From Tenacibaculum piscium (GTDB lineage Bacteria > Bacteroidota > Bacteroidia > Flavobacteriales > Flavobacteriaceae), in the NCBI RefSeq assembly GCF_021390715.1, contig NZ_JAJGWT010000010.1, forward strand, positions 9,845 through 73,844: 64,000 nt of DNA. Reading direction: 5' to 3'. This document shows, in pieces, positions 1 through 9,020 of the stretch. The notes below the pieces were generated by a model that worked only from the letters and a program-made list of their open reading frames with translations, searched no databases and had not been told where the DNA came from. Within the stretch, counting starts at the first letter, position 1; every line of letters starts with the position of its first letter. The position numbers were made by a program, and so were the translations under genes.

Positions 1-453
1 CATTATTATTTAGACTTAAAACACCCACCATGTGCGGAGTATTTTGTTGGAACAGTAAACGGCGAGCTTGTTTGTCATGTGGCTGTGATGCCTTTATTTA
101 CGGCAAATGCTTATAGGGCATCAAGGCTTGTTGTAATGCCCGAGTGGCAAGGTGCAGGAGTTGGAACTGCCTTTTTAAACCAAATAATGCAATACCATTT
201 AGATGGCTATGGGCGTAGAAATAAAAATTTTCATACATTTTTTCACACGAGCCATCCGCAACTTGCAAATTATTTGCGTTCTTCTGCTAAATGGCAACAA
301 ACTAGTGCTAAGCTTTATGGTGCTAATAAAAAACGCTCTATTGAGAGCATAGCAAAAACAGCTAAAAAAGGTGCATTTAAAGGTGGTGGCTATGGTGGTC
401 ATTTTAGAGCAATTCAAGGATTTAAATTTTTAGGAAATGGAGAAACGTTTTAA
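1..453 (+). CDS. GNAT/Mom-like acyltransferase, 5' end outside window
   Basis: The reading frame is open from base 1, so the N-terminus is missing; about 150 residues remain. The stretch SRLVVMPEWQGAGVG carries the acetyl-CoA pyrophosphate loop (Q-x-x-G-x-G) of the GNAT fold. The C-terminal tail is lysine- and glycine-rich and contains GGYGGHFRAI. By family memory this layout recalls the GNAT-type domains of mobile elements, including the C-terminal domain of ABC-ATPase/acetyltransferase fusions (COG2401) and the phage Mu Mom superfamily; that link is inference. It overlaps the next gene by 17 bases, so the two are translated together. The substrate is unknown. An ordinary metabolite acetyltransferase is also possible. 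Confidence 0.75.
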   Translation, partial: HYYLDLKHPPCAEYFVGTVNGELVCHVAVMPLFTANAYRASRLVVMPEWQGAGVGTAFLNQIMQYHLDGYGRRNKNFHTFFHTSHPQLANYLRSSAKWQQTSAKLYGANKKRSIESIAKTAKKGAFKGGGYGGHFRAIQGFKFLGNGETF

Positions 454-1084
454 CGTATTTATAAGCGGTCAAAAGTATTTTGCTGAAATGATTTTAAGCA
501 TATGCTTAAAAAAAGGATTTAATGTTGTGGGTGTTTGTTGCCCTTTAGACGATAAGTATATAAAGCCCTTAGCGGCTAAAAATGAAATCCCGATAATTCC
601 TGCGGGAATGCTAAATGGAGATACTTTTCCTAAAGGTGTGGACTTAGGGATTACCGCCCATTCATTTGACTATGTGGGTAAAAGAACTCGTTACAAGGCT
701 AAATTAGGCTGGATAGGTTATCATCCAAGTTTATTACCATTACATAGAGGTAAAAGTGCCGTACAGTGGGCAATTAAGATGCGGGAGTCTGTTACTGGAG
801 GAACAGTATTTTGGTTAAATTCTGGAATTGATAGAGGCGATATTGCTTACCAAGATTTTACAATATTACACCCTAAATATTTTAGCTTAAAATTAAAAGT
901 AGCTTCCAGTAGATTATGGAGAGATAAACTGCAACCAATGGGCTTAAATCTTATGAGTAAAGCTTTGGATGATATATCTAACGGAATTATAATAAAGAAT
1001 GCTCAGGATGAAAGTTTATCGACTTTTGAGCCATCTATGGTAGTAGCTGATATTTATAAACCTGATTTATTAATGATTGAGTAG
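437..1084 (+). CDS. formyltransferase-family protein with altered active site
   Basis: This 215-residue protein has the formyl_transf_N signature: HPSLLPLHRG at residues 96-105 and GIDRGD at 129-134, matching the His and Asp of methionyl-tRNA formyltransferase and ArnA. The Asn normally two residues before the His is Gly94 here (IGYHPSLLP), and the OB-fold C-terminal domain of true Fmt is missing. It is therefore unlikely to be the housekeeping tRNA enzyme. The family transfers formyl groups from 10-formyl-tetrahydrofolate to amines. The start overlaps the GNAT gene by 17 bases. The pair probably belongs to an accessory cassette lying left of the window, and the real substrate is not visible. 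Confidence 0.8.
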   Translation: MEKRFNVFISGQKYFAEMILSICLKKGFNVVGVCCPLDDKYIKPLAAKNEIPIIPAGMLNGDTFPKGVDLGITAHSFDYVGKRTRYKAKLGWIGYHPSLLPLHRGKSAVQWAIKMRESVTGGTVFWLNSGIDRGDIAYQDFTILHPKYFSLKLKVASSRLWRDKLQPMGLNLMSKALDDISNGIIIKNAQDESLSTFEPSMVVADIYKPDLLMIE

Positions 1085-1097
1085 TGTAATTAACATT

Positions 1098-1136
1098 TTT
1101 AAATAGTGATTAAAAGGTGCTTAATCACTATTTAAA
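1098..1136. terminator. perfect 16-bp hairpin after formyltransferase gene
   Basis: Arms 1098-1113 and 1121-1136 are exact reverse complements around a 7-base loop. There is no T-tract after the right arm, so it is an atypical terminator or an RNA-stabilising or boundary structure. It lies 14 bases past the stop of the formyltransferase gene. Confidence 0.5.
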
Positions 1137-1275
1137 GGTGTATTAAATTGGTGAAAAAATGTACTTTTTGTTTTATTTTTTGGTACTTTTCGTTTTGCTG
1201 ATTATAAAATGTCTTAGTTTTTTTTCTGAAAAATAAATATTGTATCTTACTTAAAATAGAGAACTCTTTTATCTT

Positions 1276-3240
1276 ATGAAAAAAATTCTTGTTTTTTTCT
1301 TACTACTTACTGCCTTTTTTGTTTGCTCTCAAGAGCAAAAAGATTCTATTTCTTTTTATTTAAACAATGCAAAAGGAATAAGGAAGTTATCATACCTTAA
1401 AAAAGCAGTGATACTTTCAAATGATTTAAAGAAAGATTCCCTTTTAAAGAAAACAAGCATAGCCTATGGTAAACAAAGTTATTTTAGTAAAGACACCTTA
1501 GGTTTAACATTCTCAAAAAATAAATTACTAAAACACTATGGTATAAAAAAAGACTCTTTCTCTTTGGCAAAAGCATATCATTTTGCCGCTTTAAACCATA
1601 AAATAAAAAATAATTTAGATAGTACTTTTTACTATTATCATAAATCAAAAAATATATCTGTCGCTTTAAAAGATTCTGCCGAAATAGGCAGAAGGCTTTT
1701 GTCTATGGCAATTATTCAGGTAAAAGAACTCGACTTTTTAGGCTGTGAAATAACAACGGTTGAAGGTTTAAAATATGTAGAACCTTTGAAGAAATATCGC
1801 GTTTTAATTTCGTTATATCAAACCTTAGGAAATGCCTTAGCGAGTTTAAAAAGACCAAAAGAAGCCCGAGCCTATTATCATAAAGCACAGAATATCGCGA
1901 AGTACAATAAGATAAAACGCAAAAGAGAAAAAAATTACTTAAACCTTTTGAATAATATAGGGATGACTTATAAAGATCAAGGTAATTATGAAAAAGCAAT
2001 TTCTTTATTTCAAGAAGGTTTAGATACAGATAGTTTAGAAATAAAATATCCTAAAAATTATCAATCTTTTTTAGGTAACTTATCTTCAATTTATTTTCTA
2101 CAAGGCGATACAAAAAAAGCAATAAAAGGTTATAAAATAGTTTTAGAAGGTCGAAAAAAACTTAAAAACTCATACGCAGAAAGTTTTTCTCATGCTTTTT
2201 TAACAGAAGCATATATCAAAAACAAAAACTATATACTAGCAGAAAAACATGCAAATATTGGTTTAAAATTAGCTAGAAAAACAAGAAATAATAAAATCGT
2301 CTTAGAATGTTTAAAACTTTTATCAGACCTTAATAAAGGACAAGAAGCTAAAAAATATTTAGAAGAATATATACAACTTAACGACAGTTTATTTGAAAAA
2401 GAACGTCGATTAAAAAATCAGTTTGCTAAAATTAGGTATGAAACTGATAAAAAAGAAAAAGAAAATACGGTTTTAAAAACAGAAAATAAAAGCAAACAAC
2501 TAGAAATAGTATATCATAAACAACAACGAACTATTGGTCGATTAGTTGCGGCGACTGGTTTATTATTATTTATGAGCAGTGTTTTATTTTATTTTTATAG
2601 AAAAAGAAAACTATTATATCAAGCGCAATTAGAAAGAATAACCGCTAGAGAAGATGAACGACAACAAATTGCAAAATCATTACACGACGAAGTTGCAGGA
2701 GATTTACGTTTATTACATCAAAAATTAAAGAAATCAAACTTATTGGATGAAGCTCAAAAGTTAGATGACGTAAAAGAAAATGTACGTAATTTATCACATC
2801 AATTAAGTAGTGTTAGTTTTGGTAAAGTGTCCTTTAAAGACCAAGTAATTAATTTAGTAAGTGATTATTTTGAACTCAATTTTAGAATAACCGTTACAGG
2901 TTTACAAGAAAATAACTGGGAAGCACTAAATGATGCTATTAACAGATTGTTGTATTTAAGTATCCGTGAAACAATACAGAATTGTAAAAAACATGCAAAA
3001 GCGAGTAAAGTAATAATAACTTTTGTGATGCATAAGAATCATGTATTTTTGCAAATGGAAGATAATGGTATTGGTTTTGATGCCAAGATCAACAAAAAAG
3101 GAATTGGTTTACAAAATCTACAAGAACGTATTGAAGAGTTAAACGGAACTCTAGATATAAAAAGTGAGGTAGGCGTTGGAACCTTAACGACTATTCAAAT
3201 CCCCCTAAATGCTTGGACCAATAAAAATACTCTTAGTTGA
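1276..3240 (+). CDS. TPR-containing sensor histidine kinase (HisKA_3/NarL-type)
   Basis: This 654-residue kinase starts with a signal peptide (about 1-18), followed by a periplasmic part made of tetratricopeptide-like helix pairs (about 80-370, for example the AYYHKAQ and KAISLFQEGL repeats). A coiled coil (375-415), one membrane helix (about 422-440) and the kinase core follow. The phosphoacceptor is His470 in AKSLHDEVAG, typical of HisKA_3. The ATPase domain shows an N-box with NCKKHAKAS, DNGIGFD and a GIGLQNL G-box. This architecture is common in flavobacteria; the signal it senses is unknown. The response-regulator gene overlaps its 3' end by 32 bases, so they form a two-component pair. 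Confidence 0.92.
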   Translation: MKKILVFFLLLTAFFVCSQEQKDSISFYLNNAKGIRKLSYLKKAVILSNDLKKDSLLKKTSIAYGKQSYFSKDTLGLTFSKNKLLKHYGIKKDSFSLAKAYHFAALNHKIKNNLDSTFYYYHKSKNISVALKDSAEIGRRLLSMAIIQVKELDFLGCEITTVEGLKYVEPLKKYRVLISLYQTLGNALASLKRPKEARAYYHKAQNIAKYNKIKRKREKNYLNLLNNIGMTYKDQGNYEKAISLFQEGLDTDSLEIKYPKNYQSFLGNLSSIYFLQGDTKKAIKGYKIVLEGRKKLKNSYAESFSHAFLTEAYIKNKNYILAEKHANIGLKLARKTRNNKIVLECLKLLSDLNKGQEAKKYLEEYIQLNDSLFEKERRLKNQFAKIRYETDKKEKENTVLKTENKSKQLEIVYHKQQRTIGRLVAATGLLLFMSSVLFYFYRKRKLLYQAQLERITAREDERQQIAKSLHDEVAGDLRLLHQKLKKSNLLDEAQKLDDVKENVRNLSHQLSSVSFGKVSFKDQVINLVSDYFELNFRITVTGLQENNWEALNDAINRLLYLSIRETIQNCKKHAKASKVIITFVMHKNHVFLQMEDNGIGFDAKINKKGIGLQNLQERIEELNGTLDIKSEVGVGTLTTIQIPLNAWTNKNTLS

Positions 3241-3886
3241 TGATCATCAATTAATACTCGAAGGCATACTTTCCTGCCTAAAAAATATTAATAATTTAGT
3301 TATAGAAACCACTAATTGTTGCGATGAAGCTTTTTCTAAAATAAAAACAGCAATTCATAACACGCCTTTTGATATTGTTTTTACTGATTTAAGTTTCGAT
3401 GATACAGCAGGAAGTACGGCATTAGATGGTGGCGAAGCTTTGATAAAAGCTCTTCAAAAAGAAAATATTGATATTAAAACAGGTGTTATTACAGGGCATT
3501 CTGAAACCAATCGGGTTTTTAATGTTATCCATAATTTAAATCCTAGTGCGTATATTTTAAAAGGAAATTGTAATACAGATGAATTAACATTTGCTATTAA
3601 AAAAATAGTAAAAGGAGAGGTGTATTATACACATGAAATACATCAGAAATTATTAAAAAGAGCTTTAATTGAAATTCAAATGGATGAGGTTGCTATTCAA
3701 ATTTTAAAAGAATTGCCAAAACATGCTAAAATTATAAATTTAGAAGGATTTATAAAAAAAACAGATGGATCTTTAGTTAAAATAAGATCAATAGAAGCCA
3801 AATTAGCAAAACTCCGAGGAGATTTACAAGCGCATAATAATACTGATTTAGTATTAAAAGCAAAAGAATTAGGTGTTTTAGATTAG
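3209..3886 (+). CDS. response regulator, partner of the TPR kinase
   Basis: The receiver domain (1-125) has the acidic pair Asp11-Asp12, the phosphoacceptor Asp60 in IVFTDLS, and Lys118 in YILKGN. The C-terminal 70 residues are helical and stand where a LuxR/NarL DNA-binding domain would be, but the usual signature (EIA..L..S..TV..H) is hard to recognise. Output is probably DNA binding by a diverged helix-turn-helix, but this is inferred. The ATG at 3209 lies inside the kinase gene; a start further in would remove the receiver's first strand (IKILLVDD), so the long overlap is real. Translational coupling with the kinase is likely. Confidence 0.9.
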   Translation: MLGPIKILLVDDHQLILEGILSCLKNINNLVIETTNCCDEAFSKIKTAIHNTPFDIVFTDLSFDDTAGSTALDGGEALIKALQKENIDIKTGVITGHSETNRVFNVIHNLNPSAYILKGNCNTDELTFAIKKIVKGEVYYTHEIHQKLLKRALIEIQMDEVAIQILKELPKHAKIINLEGFIKKTDGSLVKIRSIEAKLAKLRGDLQAHNNTDLVLKAKELGVLD

Positions 3887-4024
3887 AATATTGCGGTAAT
3901 CTGCGTTTTTTATTGCGGTAAACCCCTTTTTAAGTAAAGAAAGTCCTTGTATATTTGTAAAAGAATTTAACATTTATTTGGGAAAATATTCTGAAAAAGA
4001 AAGAAAAAAAGATTAAAGAAAGAG

Positions 4025-4077
4025 AAAAGGATTAAAAAAACTATCAGATTTATTCTGATAGTTTTTTTAATCCTTTT
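4025..4077. terminator. bidirectional terminator between response regulator and serS
   Basis: Perfect 23-base arms (4025-4047 and 4055-4077) with a 7-base loop and long internal A and T runs lie between two converging genes, so the hairpin can stop transcription from both sides. Confidence 0.85.
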
Positions 4078-4107
4078 ATTTTAAAGGAATCCTATTTATA
4101 ATTAAAT

Positions 4108-5382
4108 TTAGTCAATCTTATCAAAACCACAATAAGGTACTAAGGCATCTGGAATTTTAATTCCGTCGGCTGTTTGATAGTTTTCTAAAATTCCTGCTAA
4201 AACTCTTGGCAAGGCTAAAGAACTTCCATTTAAAGTGTGTACAAATTGACTTTTTCCGTCTTTATTTTTAAAACGTAATTTTAAACGATTTGCTTGATAT
4301 GTTTCAAAATTTGAAGCCGAACTAATTTCTAACCAACGTTCTTGCGCTGTAGAATACAACTCAAAATCGAAAGTTAATGCTGATGTAAAACCAGTATCGC
4401 CACCGCATAAACGTAAAATTCGATATGGTAATTTCAAATCACGTAAAATATCTTTAATATGTTCAACCATTTCGCTTAAAACATGGTACGAATTATCAGG
4501 ATGTTCGATTCTAACAATTTCTACTTTATCAAACTGATGTAAACGATTTAATCCACGAACGTGTGCACCATAACTACCAGCTTCTCTACGGAAACAAGGC
4601 GTATAACCTGTATATTTAATCGGTAAATCGGTTTCTTTTAGTAAATCATTTCTGTGGATATTGGTAATCGGCACTTCTCCCGTTGGGATTAAATATAAAT
4701 CATCAACAGTTGCATGATACATTTGCCCTTCTTTGTCTGGCAATTGTCCTGTGGCGATTCCTGAAGCTTCGTTCACTAAATGCGGAACTTGTACTTCTTT
4801 ATAACCTGCAGCAGTATTTTTATCTAAAAAATAGTTGATTAAAGCACGTTGTAAACGAGCGCCTTTTCCTTTATAAACAGGAAAACCTGCACCGGTAATT
4901 TTTGTTCCTAATTCAAAATCGATGATATCATATTTTTTGGCTAATTCCCAGTGAGGTAAAGCGTTTTCACCTAAATCAGGAATAATTCCTTCACTAAAAA
5001 TTTTCTCATTGTCTTCTTCACTTTTTCCAGCTTTTACTGATGCGTGCGGAATATTCGGAATTTGATATAATACTTCTTGTAATGAATTACTGGCGTTATT
5101 TAATGCTTCGGTTAATTGCTTAGATTCTTCTTTTAATTGCCCTGTTTTTTCTTTTAATAAGTTGGCTTTTTGAACTTCGCCTGTTTTAAAGAAACCACCA
5201 ATTTCTTTGGATATTTTGTTTGATTCAGCTAATACATTATCTAAAGAAACCTGCGTAGCTCTACGTGTTTCATCAAAAGTTAATACTTGATTAATAATTG
5301 TTTCGGCATTGGCAAAATTACGTTTTGCTAAACCGTCTAAAACAACTTGTTTGTTGTCTCTAATAAACTGAACCTGTAACAT
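4108..5382 (-). CDS. serS: serine--tRNA ligase
   Basis: This 424-residue protein is a full-length class II seryl-tRNA synthetase. The N-terminal 100 residues form the long antiparallel coiled-coil arm that grips tRNA-Ser (ISKEIGGFFKTGEVQ region). The catalytic domain contains motif 2 (PCFRREAGSYG) and motif 3 (NGSSLALPRVLAGILEN). It charges tRNA-Ser, and tRNA-Sec where present, in the cytoplasm. It stands alone, facing the response-regulator gene, with a shared strong hairpin at its 3' end. No T-box or other leader structure is seen upstream. The length and motifs match the family, so function is near certain. Confidence 0.98.
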   Translation of the reverse strand: MLQVQFIRDNKQVVLDGLAKRNFANAETIINQVLTFDETRRATQVSLDNVLAESNKISKEIGGFFKTGEVQKANLLKEKTGQLKEESKQLTEALNNASNSLQEVLYQIPNIPHASVKAGKSEEDNEKIFSEGIIPDLGENALPHWELAKKYDIIDFELGTKITGAGFPVYKGKGARLQRALINYFLDKNTAAGYKEVQVPHLVNEASGIATGQLPDKEGQMYHATVDDLYLIPTGEVPITNIHRNDLLKETDLPIKYTGYTPCFRREAGSYGAHVRGLNRLHQFDKVEIVRIEHPDNSYHVLSEMVEHIKDILRDLKLPYRILRLCGGDTGFTSALTFDFELYSTAQERWLEISSASNFETYQANRLKLRFKNKDGKSQFVHTLNGSSLALPRVLAGILENYQTADGIKIPDALVPYCGFDKID

Positions 5383-5468
5383 CTTTTATCTTTTTTAAGA
5401 ATTGCTAAGATATAAGAAGCCGTAGAATTAAACAACCTGTTTTTTAGTGATGTTTTTTGCTGATTTGT

Positions 5469-5723
5469 TCAAATTTGTTCGAGCATGATAAAAAAATCTA
5501 ACATGGTTATATTGAAGTAATCGCATATTTTTTCGAGTGTGAGTATGGTTATATTGGTTCTTCCTTGTTCAATTCTAGCTAAATGAATACCTGTATCAAT
5601 ATAAAAATCATTAGAACTAATTCCATTTTTATCACGTAATATTTTAAGACAAAGCACCATTTTTTTTAGGATTATCTCTTCTTTGGAGAGTATCATTTTT
5701 TGACATAAAATTCTTAAAAACAT
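5469..5723 (-). CDS. small XRE-family HTH regulator
   Basis: A helix-turn-helix of the Cro/C1 type covers about residues 25-80 (LKILRDKNGISSNDF, then GIHLARIEQGRTNITILTLEKICDYF). I chose the ATG at 5723, giving 84 residues; a TTG at 5741 would add six, and an inner ATG at 5696 would give a protein closer to the domain itself. There is no partner gene that would make it an antitoxin, so a stand-alone transcription regulator is the plain reading. It borders a 310-base gene-free stretch on its upstream side. The target is unknown. Confidence 0.75.
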   Translation of the reverse strand: MFLRILCQKMILSKEEIILKKMVLCLKILRDKNGISSNDFYIDTGIHLARIEQGRTNITILTLEKICDYFNITMLDFFIMLEQI

Positions 5724-5741
5724 CTTAAAATATAATGACAA

Positions 5742-6054
5742 CTATGTCATTTGACTCTAGTACCAATGCTTTAAATTTGCTTTAAATATTTTTTTAAAGA
5801 TTACTTAAGATTATCTAAGAGTTGCGTCTAAGAGTTATCTTGTTATTTTTTATATCGTGAAGGGTGTATATTAAAATTTAGCTCTTAACGCAACTTTTTA
5901 TTTTAAATAAAATTATATTTTTCGATAGAAATTCTTTAAAAAAGAAGTGTAAATGGTCTTATTTCCCCCGAAATTACGCTTAAAAGTTATTTTTAATTTA
6001 GATGTTCAGGGAGGGCGTTCTTATTAACGTAGCTTTTGGCGTAATTTTTCAAGT
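5742..6054. other. gene-free stretch with imperfect inverted repeat
   Basis: No credible gene was found. It holds an imperfect inverted repeat, GTTGCGTCTAAGAG at 5821-5834 against GCTCTTAACGCAAC at 5881-5894, which pair over about 13 positions with one bulge. The rest is AT-rich sequence without a recognised promoter. Confidence 0.4.
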
Positions 6055-6999
6055 TTATTTTTTCAGATATTCGAGGCTTGTATTTTTATCTTTTTCAAGT
6101 TGGATAACTAAATCATTTAGCGAATCGAATTTTTGTTCTTCTCTTAAAAAGTACAATAATTCGACGGTTATATTTTGATGATATAAATCGGTTTTAAAAT
6201 CGAAGAAATGGATTTCAATAGTTTGATTTTTTCCATGAACGGTTGGTCTATTTCCGATGTTCATCATTCCAAAAACGGTATTATTTTGAATGATTGCGCT
6301 AACAACATACACGCCTTTTTTCGGAATTAATTTATAGGATTCAGGAATTTCGATATTTGCGGTAGGAAACCCGATTTTCCGACCTAATTGTTTTCCTTGA
6401 ACTACCTTTCCTGATAAAGAAAATGGATATCCTAAATAATTATTGGCAGTTTTTAAGTGTCCATCGGCTAAGTTTTTTCTAATTTTGGTAGAACTAACGG
6501 AAACTTGGTCAATATCTTGTGCAGGAATTTCTTCGACTGTAAAGTCGTATAAATGCGAATATTCGGTTAATTGGGTAATATTTCCTTCTCTATTTTTACC
6601 AAAATGATGGTCATATCCGATAATTAATTTGGAAGTATTAAATTGTTTTACCAAGATATTCTGTACAAAATCGAGTGCTGTAAGTGTTGAAAATTCTTTG
6701 CTAAACGGGTGAATAATTAGATAATCGAGTCCTAATTTTTCAAGATGTTCGGCACGTTCATCAATGGTATTGATAAGTTTGATAGTAGCATCTTTTTGCA
6801 ATACCATTCTTGGATGCGGAAAAAAAGTTAAAAGCACTGATTTTTTATCAAAATCTTTTGCTTCGGCAACCAATTCTCGAATTATTTTTTGATGTCCGAT
6901 ATGTACGCCATCAAAAGTTCCAATAGTTACAATTGTTTTTTGAGTTGGTTTAAAATCAAAAATGGAATGGATAATTTTCAAGATAATAAATTTGAGCAA
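6055..6999 (-). CDS. ribF: bifunctional riboflavin kinase/FAD synthetase
   Basis: This 314-residue protein makes FMN and FAD from riboflavin. The N-terminal nucleotidyltransferase domain carries TIGTFDGVHIGHQ (about 25-37) and SSTKIRKNLADG. The C-terminal flavokinase domain carries GRKIGFPTANI and the KGVYVV segment. No ATG stands in a sensible place: the longest frame opens with TTG at 6999, and a second TTG at 6981 would give the more usual N-terminus MKIIHSIFDF. Either way a TTG start seems needed. Neither an FMN riboswitch nor a flavin operon is visible around it. Confidence 0.96.
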   Translation of the reverse strand: MLKFIILKIIHSIFDFKPTQKTIVTIGTFDGVHIGHQKIIRELVAEAKDFDKKSVLLTFFPHPRMVLQKDATIKLINTIDERAEHLEKLGLDYLIIHPFSKEFSTLTALDFVQNILVKQFNTSKLIIGYDHHFGKNREGNITQLTEYSHLYDFTVEEIPAQDIDQVSVSSTKIRKNLADGHLKTANNYLGYPFSLSGKVVQGKQLGRKIGFPTANIEIPESYKLIPKKGVYVVSAIIQNNTVFGMMNIGNRPTVHGKNQTIEIHFFDFKTDLYHQNITVELLYFLREEQKFDSLNDLVIQLEKDKNTSLEYLKK

Positions 7000-7045
7000 A
7001 AATACGTTTTGTAAAAGAGCTTCGATACTGTTTATTTAACTTTTT

Positions 7046-7297
7046 TTATTTTTCTGATATTTTTTCTGTTGTCTTTTGAGTAGTTTTTACTTGTTGTCCT
7101 GTATTGATGACATATTTTTTATATTTTCCATCTTTATAGCGATAAAAAATAAATAAGGGCATCAATATAAATGCCATATATAACACGCCAAGTCCCATTA
7201 TAATTGGTGCTTTTAGGTGTTCTGTATTTAAAAAATAGGCACCTGTAAGCATCCAAAGTAAAAAGATGATGAATAATATTTTTAGGATTGTTTTCAT
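7046..7297 (-). CDS. small two-helix membrane protein, unknown function
   Basis: This 83-residue protein has two hydrophobic helices (about 4-25 and 31-52) and a basic, polar tail rich in Lys and Thr (KTTQKTTEKISEK). It starts with a clear ATG. It sits between ribF and the glyS terminator, on the same strand as both. I do not recognise a family. Inner-membrane location with the tail in the cytoplasm is likely from the positive charges after helix 2. Confidence 0.6.
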   Translation of the reverse strand: MKTILKILFIIFLLWMLTGAYFLNTEHLKAPIIMGLGVLYMAFILMPLFIFYRYKDGKYKKYVINTGQQVKTTQKTTEKISEK

Positions 7298-7350
7298 TAG
7301 TTTAATTTTAGTTTGATTTTAATTTTGGAAGATACTTTTGACAAAAATAT

Positions 7351-7385
7351 AAAAATCCTATCATCTTATGAATGATAGGATTTTT
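7351..7385 (-). terminator. terminator downstream of glyS
   Basis: Exact 14-base arms (7351-7364 and 7372-7385) with a 7-base loop, and a T-run on the minus-strand transcript, lie 31 bases past the glyS stop. Confidence 0.85.
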
Positions 7386-7416
7386 GATTATATGTTATTT
7401 TTAATTGAGCGTATCT

Positions 7417-8958
7417 TTACATTTTTTGCAACCAATTTTTCACGGCAACTTCTTGTTCAATAATATTTTTCAATGCTGAAATAGGCACTCTTTTTTGTTC
7501 CATGGTATCTCGATGACGAATGGTAACCATATTATCTTGTAAGGTATCGTGGTCTACGGTGATACAGAATGGTGTTCCATTGGCATCTTGACGACGATAA
7601 CGACGACCAACGGCATCTTTTTCATCATAAGAAACATTAAAATCCCATTGTAAATCGTGCATAATTTCACGAGCAACCTCTGGCAAACCATCTTTTTTAA
7701 CTAGTGGTAAAATAGCGGCTTTTACAGGTGCTAAAACTGCGGGTAATTTCAATACGGTTCTGGTTGTTCCGTTCTCTAGGGTTTCTTCTTGTAGCGAATT
7801 TGAAAAAACAGCTAAAAACATTCTGTCCAATCCGATAGAAGTTTCTACGACATAAGGCGTATAGCTTTTATTTTCTTGATGGTCGAAATATTGTAATTTC
7901 TTTCCTGAAAAATCTTCATGTGCTTTTAAATCGAAATCGGTACGAGAATGAATTCCTTCTAATTCTTTAAATCCGAAGGGAAATTTAAATTCAATATCAG
8001 CTGCCGAATCGGCATAATGTGCTAATTTTTCGTGGTCATGAAAACGATAATTTTCTGCGCCCATTCCTAACGATAAATGCCATTTTAAGCGGGTTTCTTT
8101 CCACGTGTTGTACCATTCTTTTTGCGTTCCAGGTTTTACAAAAAATTGCAATTCCATTTGTTCAAATTCACGCATTCTAAAAATAAATTGACGAGCTACA
8201 ATTTCATTACGAAATGCTTTTCCTGTTTGTGCGATTCCGAAAGGAATTTTCATTCTTCCTGTTTTTTGCACATTCAAGAAGTTTACAAAAATACCTTGTG
8301 CTGTTTCTGGACGTAAATATAAATCCATTGCAGATTCTGCAGAAGCGCCTAATTTTGTCCCAAACATTAAGTTAAATTGTTTAACGTCTGTCCAATTTTT
8401 AGAACCAGTAAGTGGGTCTGCGATGGCTAATTCTTCAATTAATAATTTTACATCGGCTAAATCTTCTTTTTCTAAAGATTTTCCTAAGCGAGATAAAATG
8501 GTATTAATTTTTTCTTGATAGCCTAAAACACGTCCATTGGTTGCTAAAAATTCATCTTTATTAAAAGAGTCTCCAAATCGTTTTTGAGCTTTTGCAACTT
8601 CTTTGTCAATTTTAGCTTCAATTTTAGCACAATAATCTTCTACTAAAACATCGGCTCTGTATCGTTTTTTTGAATCTTTATTATCAATTAACGGATCGGT
8701 AAACGCATCGACATGCCCAGAGGCTTTCCATGTGTTTGGGTGCATCAAAATAGATGCATCAATTCCTACAATGTTTTCGTGCATTTGCACCATTGCTTTC
8801 CACCAATAATCTCTAATATTTTTTTTTAACTCAACGCCATTTTGAGCATAGTCGTACACCGCACTTAATCCGTCATAAATTTCAGAAGATTGAAATACAT
8901 AACCATATTCTTTTGCGTGTGATATTACTTTTTTAAATTGATCTTCTTGTTTTGCCAT
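7417..8958 (-). CDS. glyS: glycine--tRNA ligase, homodimeric class II
   Basis: This 513-residue enzyme is the eukaryote/archaeal-like homodimeric GlyRS used by Bacteroidota instead of the two-subunit GlyQS form. Visible signatures are LRPETAQGIFVNF (about 218-230), GKAFRNEIVARQFIFRMREF (motif 2) and SIGLDRMFLAVF (motif 3), then the C-terminal anticodon-binding domain (about 410-513: KLPAVLAPVKAAILPLVKK). It charges tRNA-Gly. It is followed by a strong hairpin and preceded by about 60 bases of AT-rich DNA. Confidence 0.98.
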   Translation of the reverse strand: MAKQEDQFKKVISHAKEYGYVFQSSEIYDGLSAVYDYAQNGVELKKNIRDYWWKAMVQMHENIVGIDASILMHPNTWKASGHVDAFTDPLIDNKDSKKRYRADVLVEDYCAKIEAKIDKEVAKAQKRFGDSFNKDEFLATNGRVLGYQEKINTILSRLGKSLEKEDLADVKLLIEELAIADPLTGSKNWTDVKQFNLMFGTKLGASAESAMDLYLRPETAQGIFVNFLNVQKTGRMKIPFGIAQTGKAFRNEIVARQFIFRMREFEQMELQFFVKPGTQKEWYNTWKETRLKWHLSLGMGAENYRFHDHEKLAHYADSAADIEFKFPFGFKELEGIHSRTDFDLKAHEDFSGKKLQYFDHQENKSYTPYVVETSIGLDRMFLAVFSNSLQEETLENGTTRTVLKLPAVLAPVKAAILPLVKKDGLPEVAREIMHDLQWDFNVSYDEKDAVGRRYRRQDANGTPFCITVDHDTLQDNMVTIRHRDTMEQKRVPISALKNIIEQEVAVKNWLQKM

Positions 8959-9020
8959 CTTACAAAAATAAAATAAGTATTTAAACTAGGGTTGTTTTAT
9001 TTTTAAATTAATTTTATTAT

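Noticed and set aside
4025..4077. long palindrome considered as a mobile-element end
   Set aside because: Its place between converging genes and T/A flanks fit a terminator; no second copy was seen in the window.
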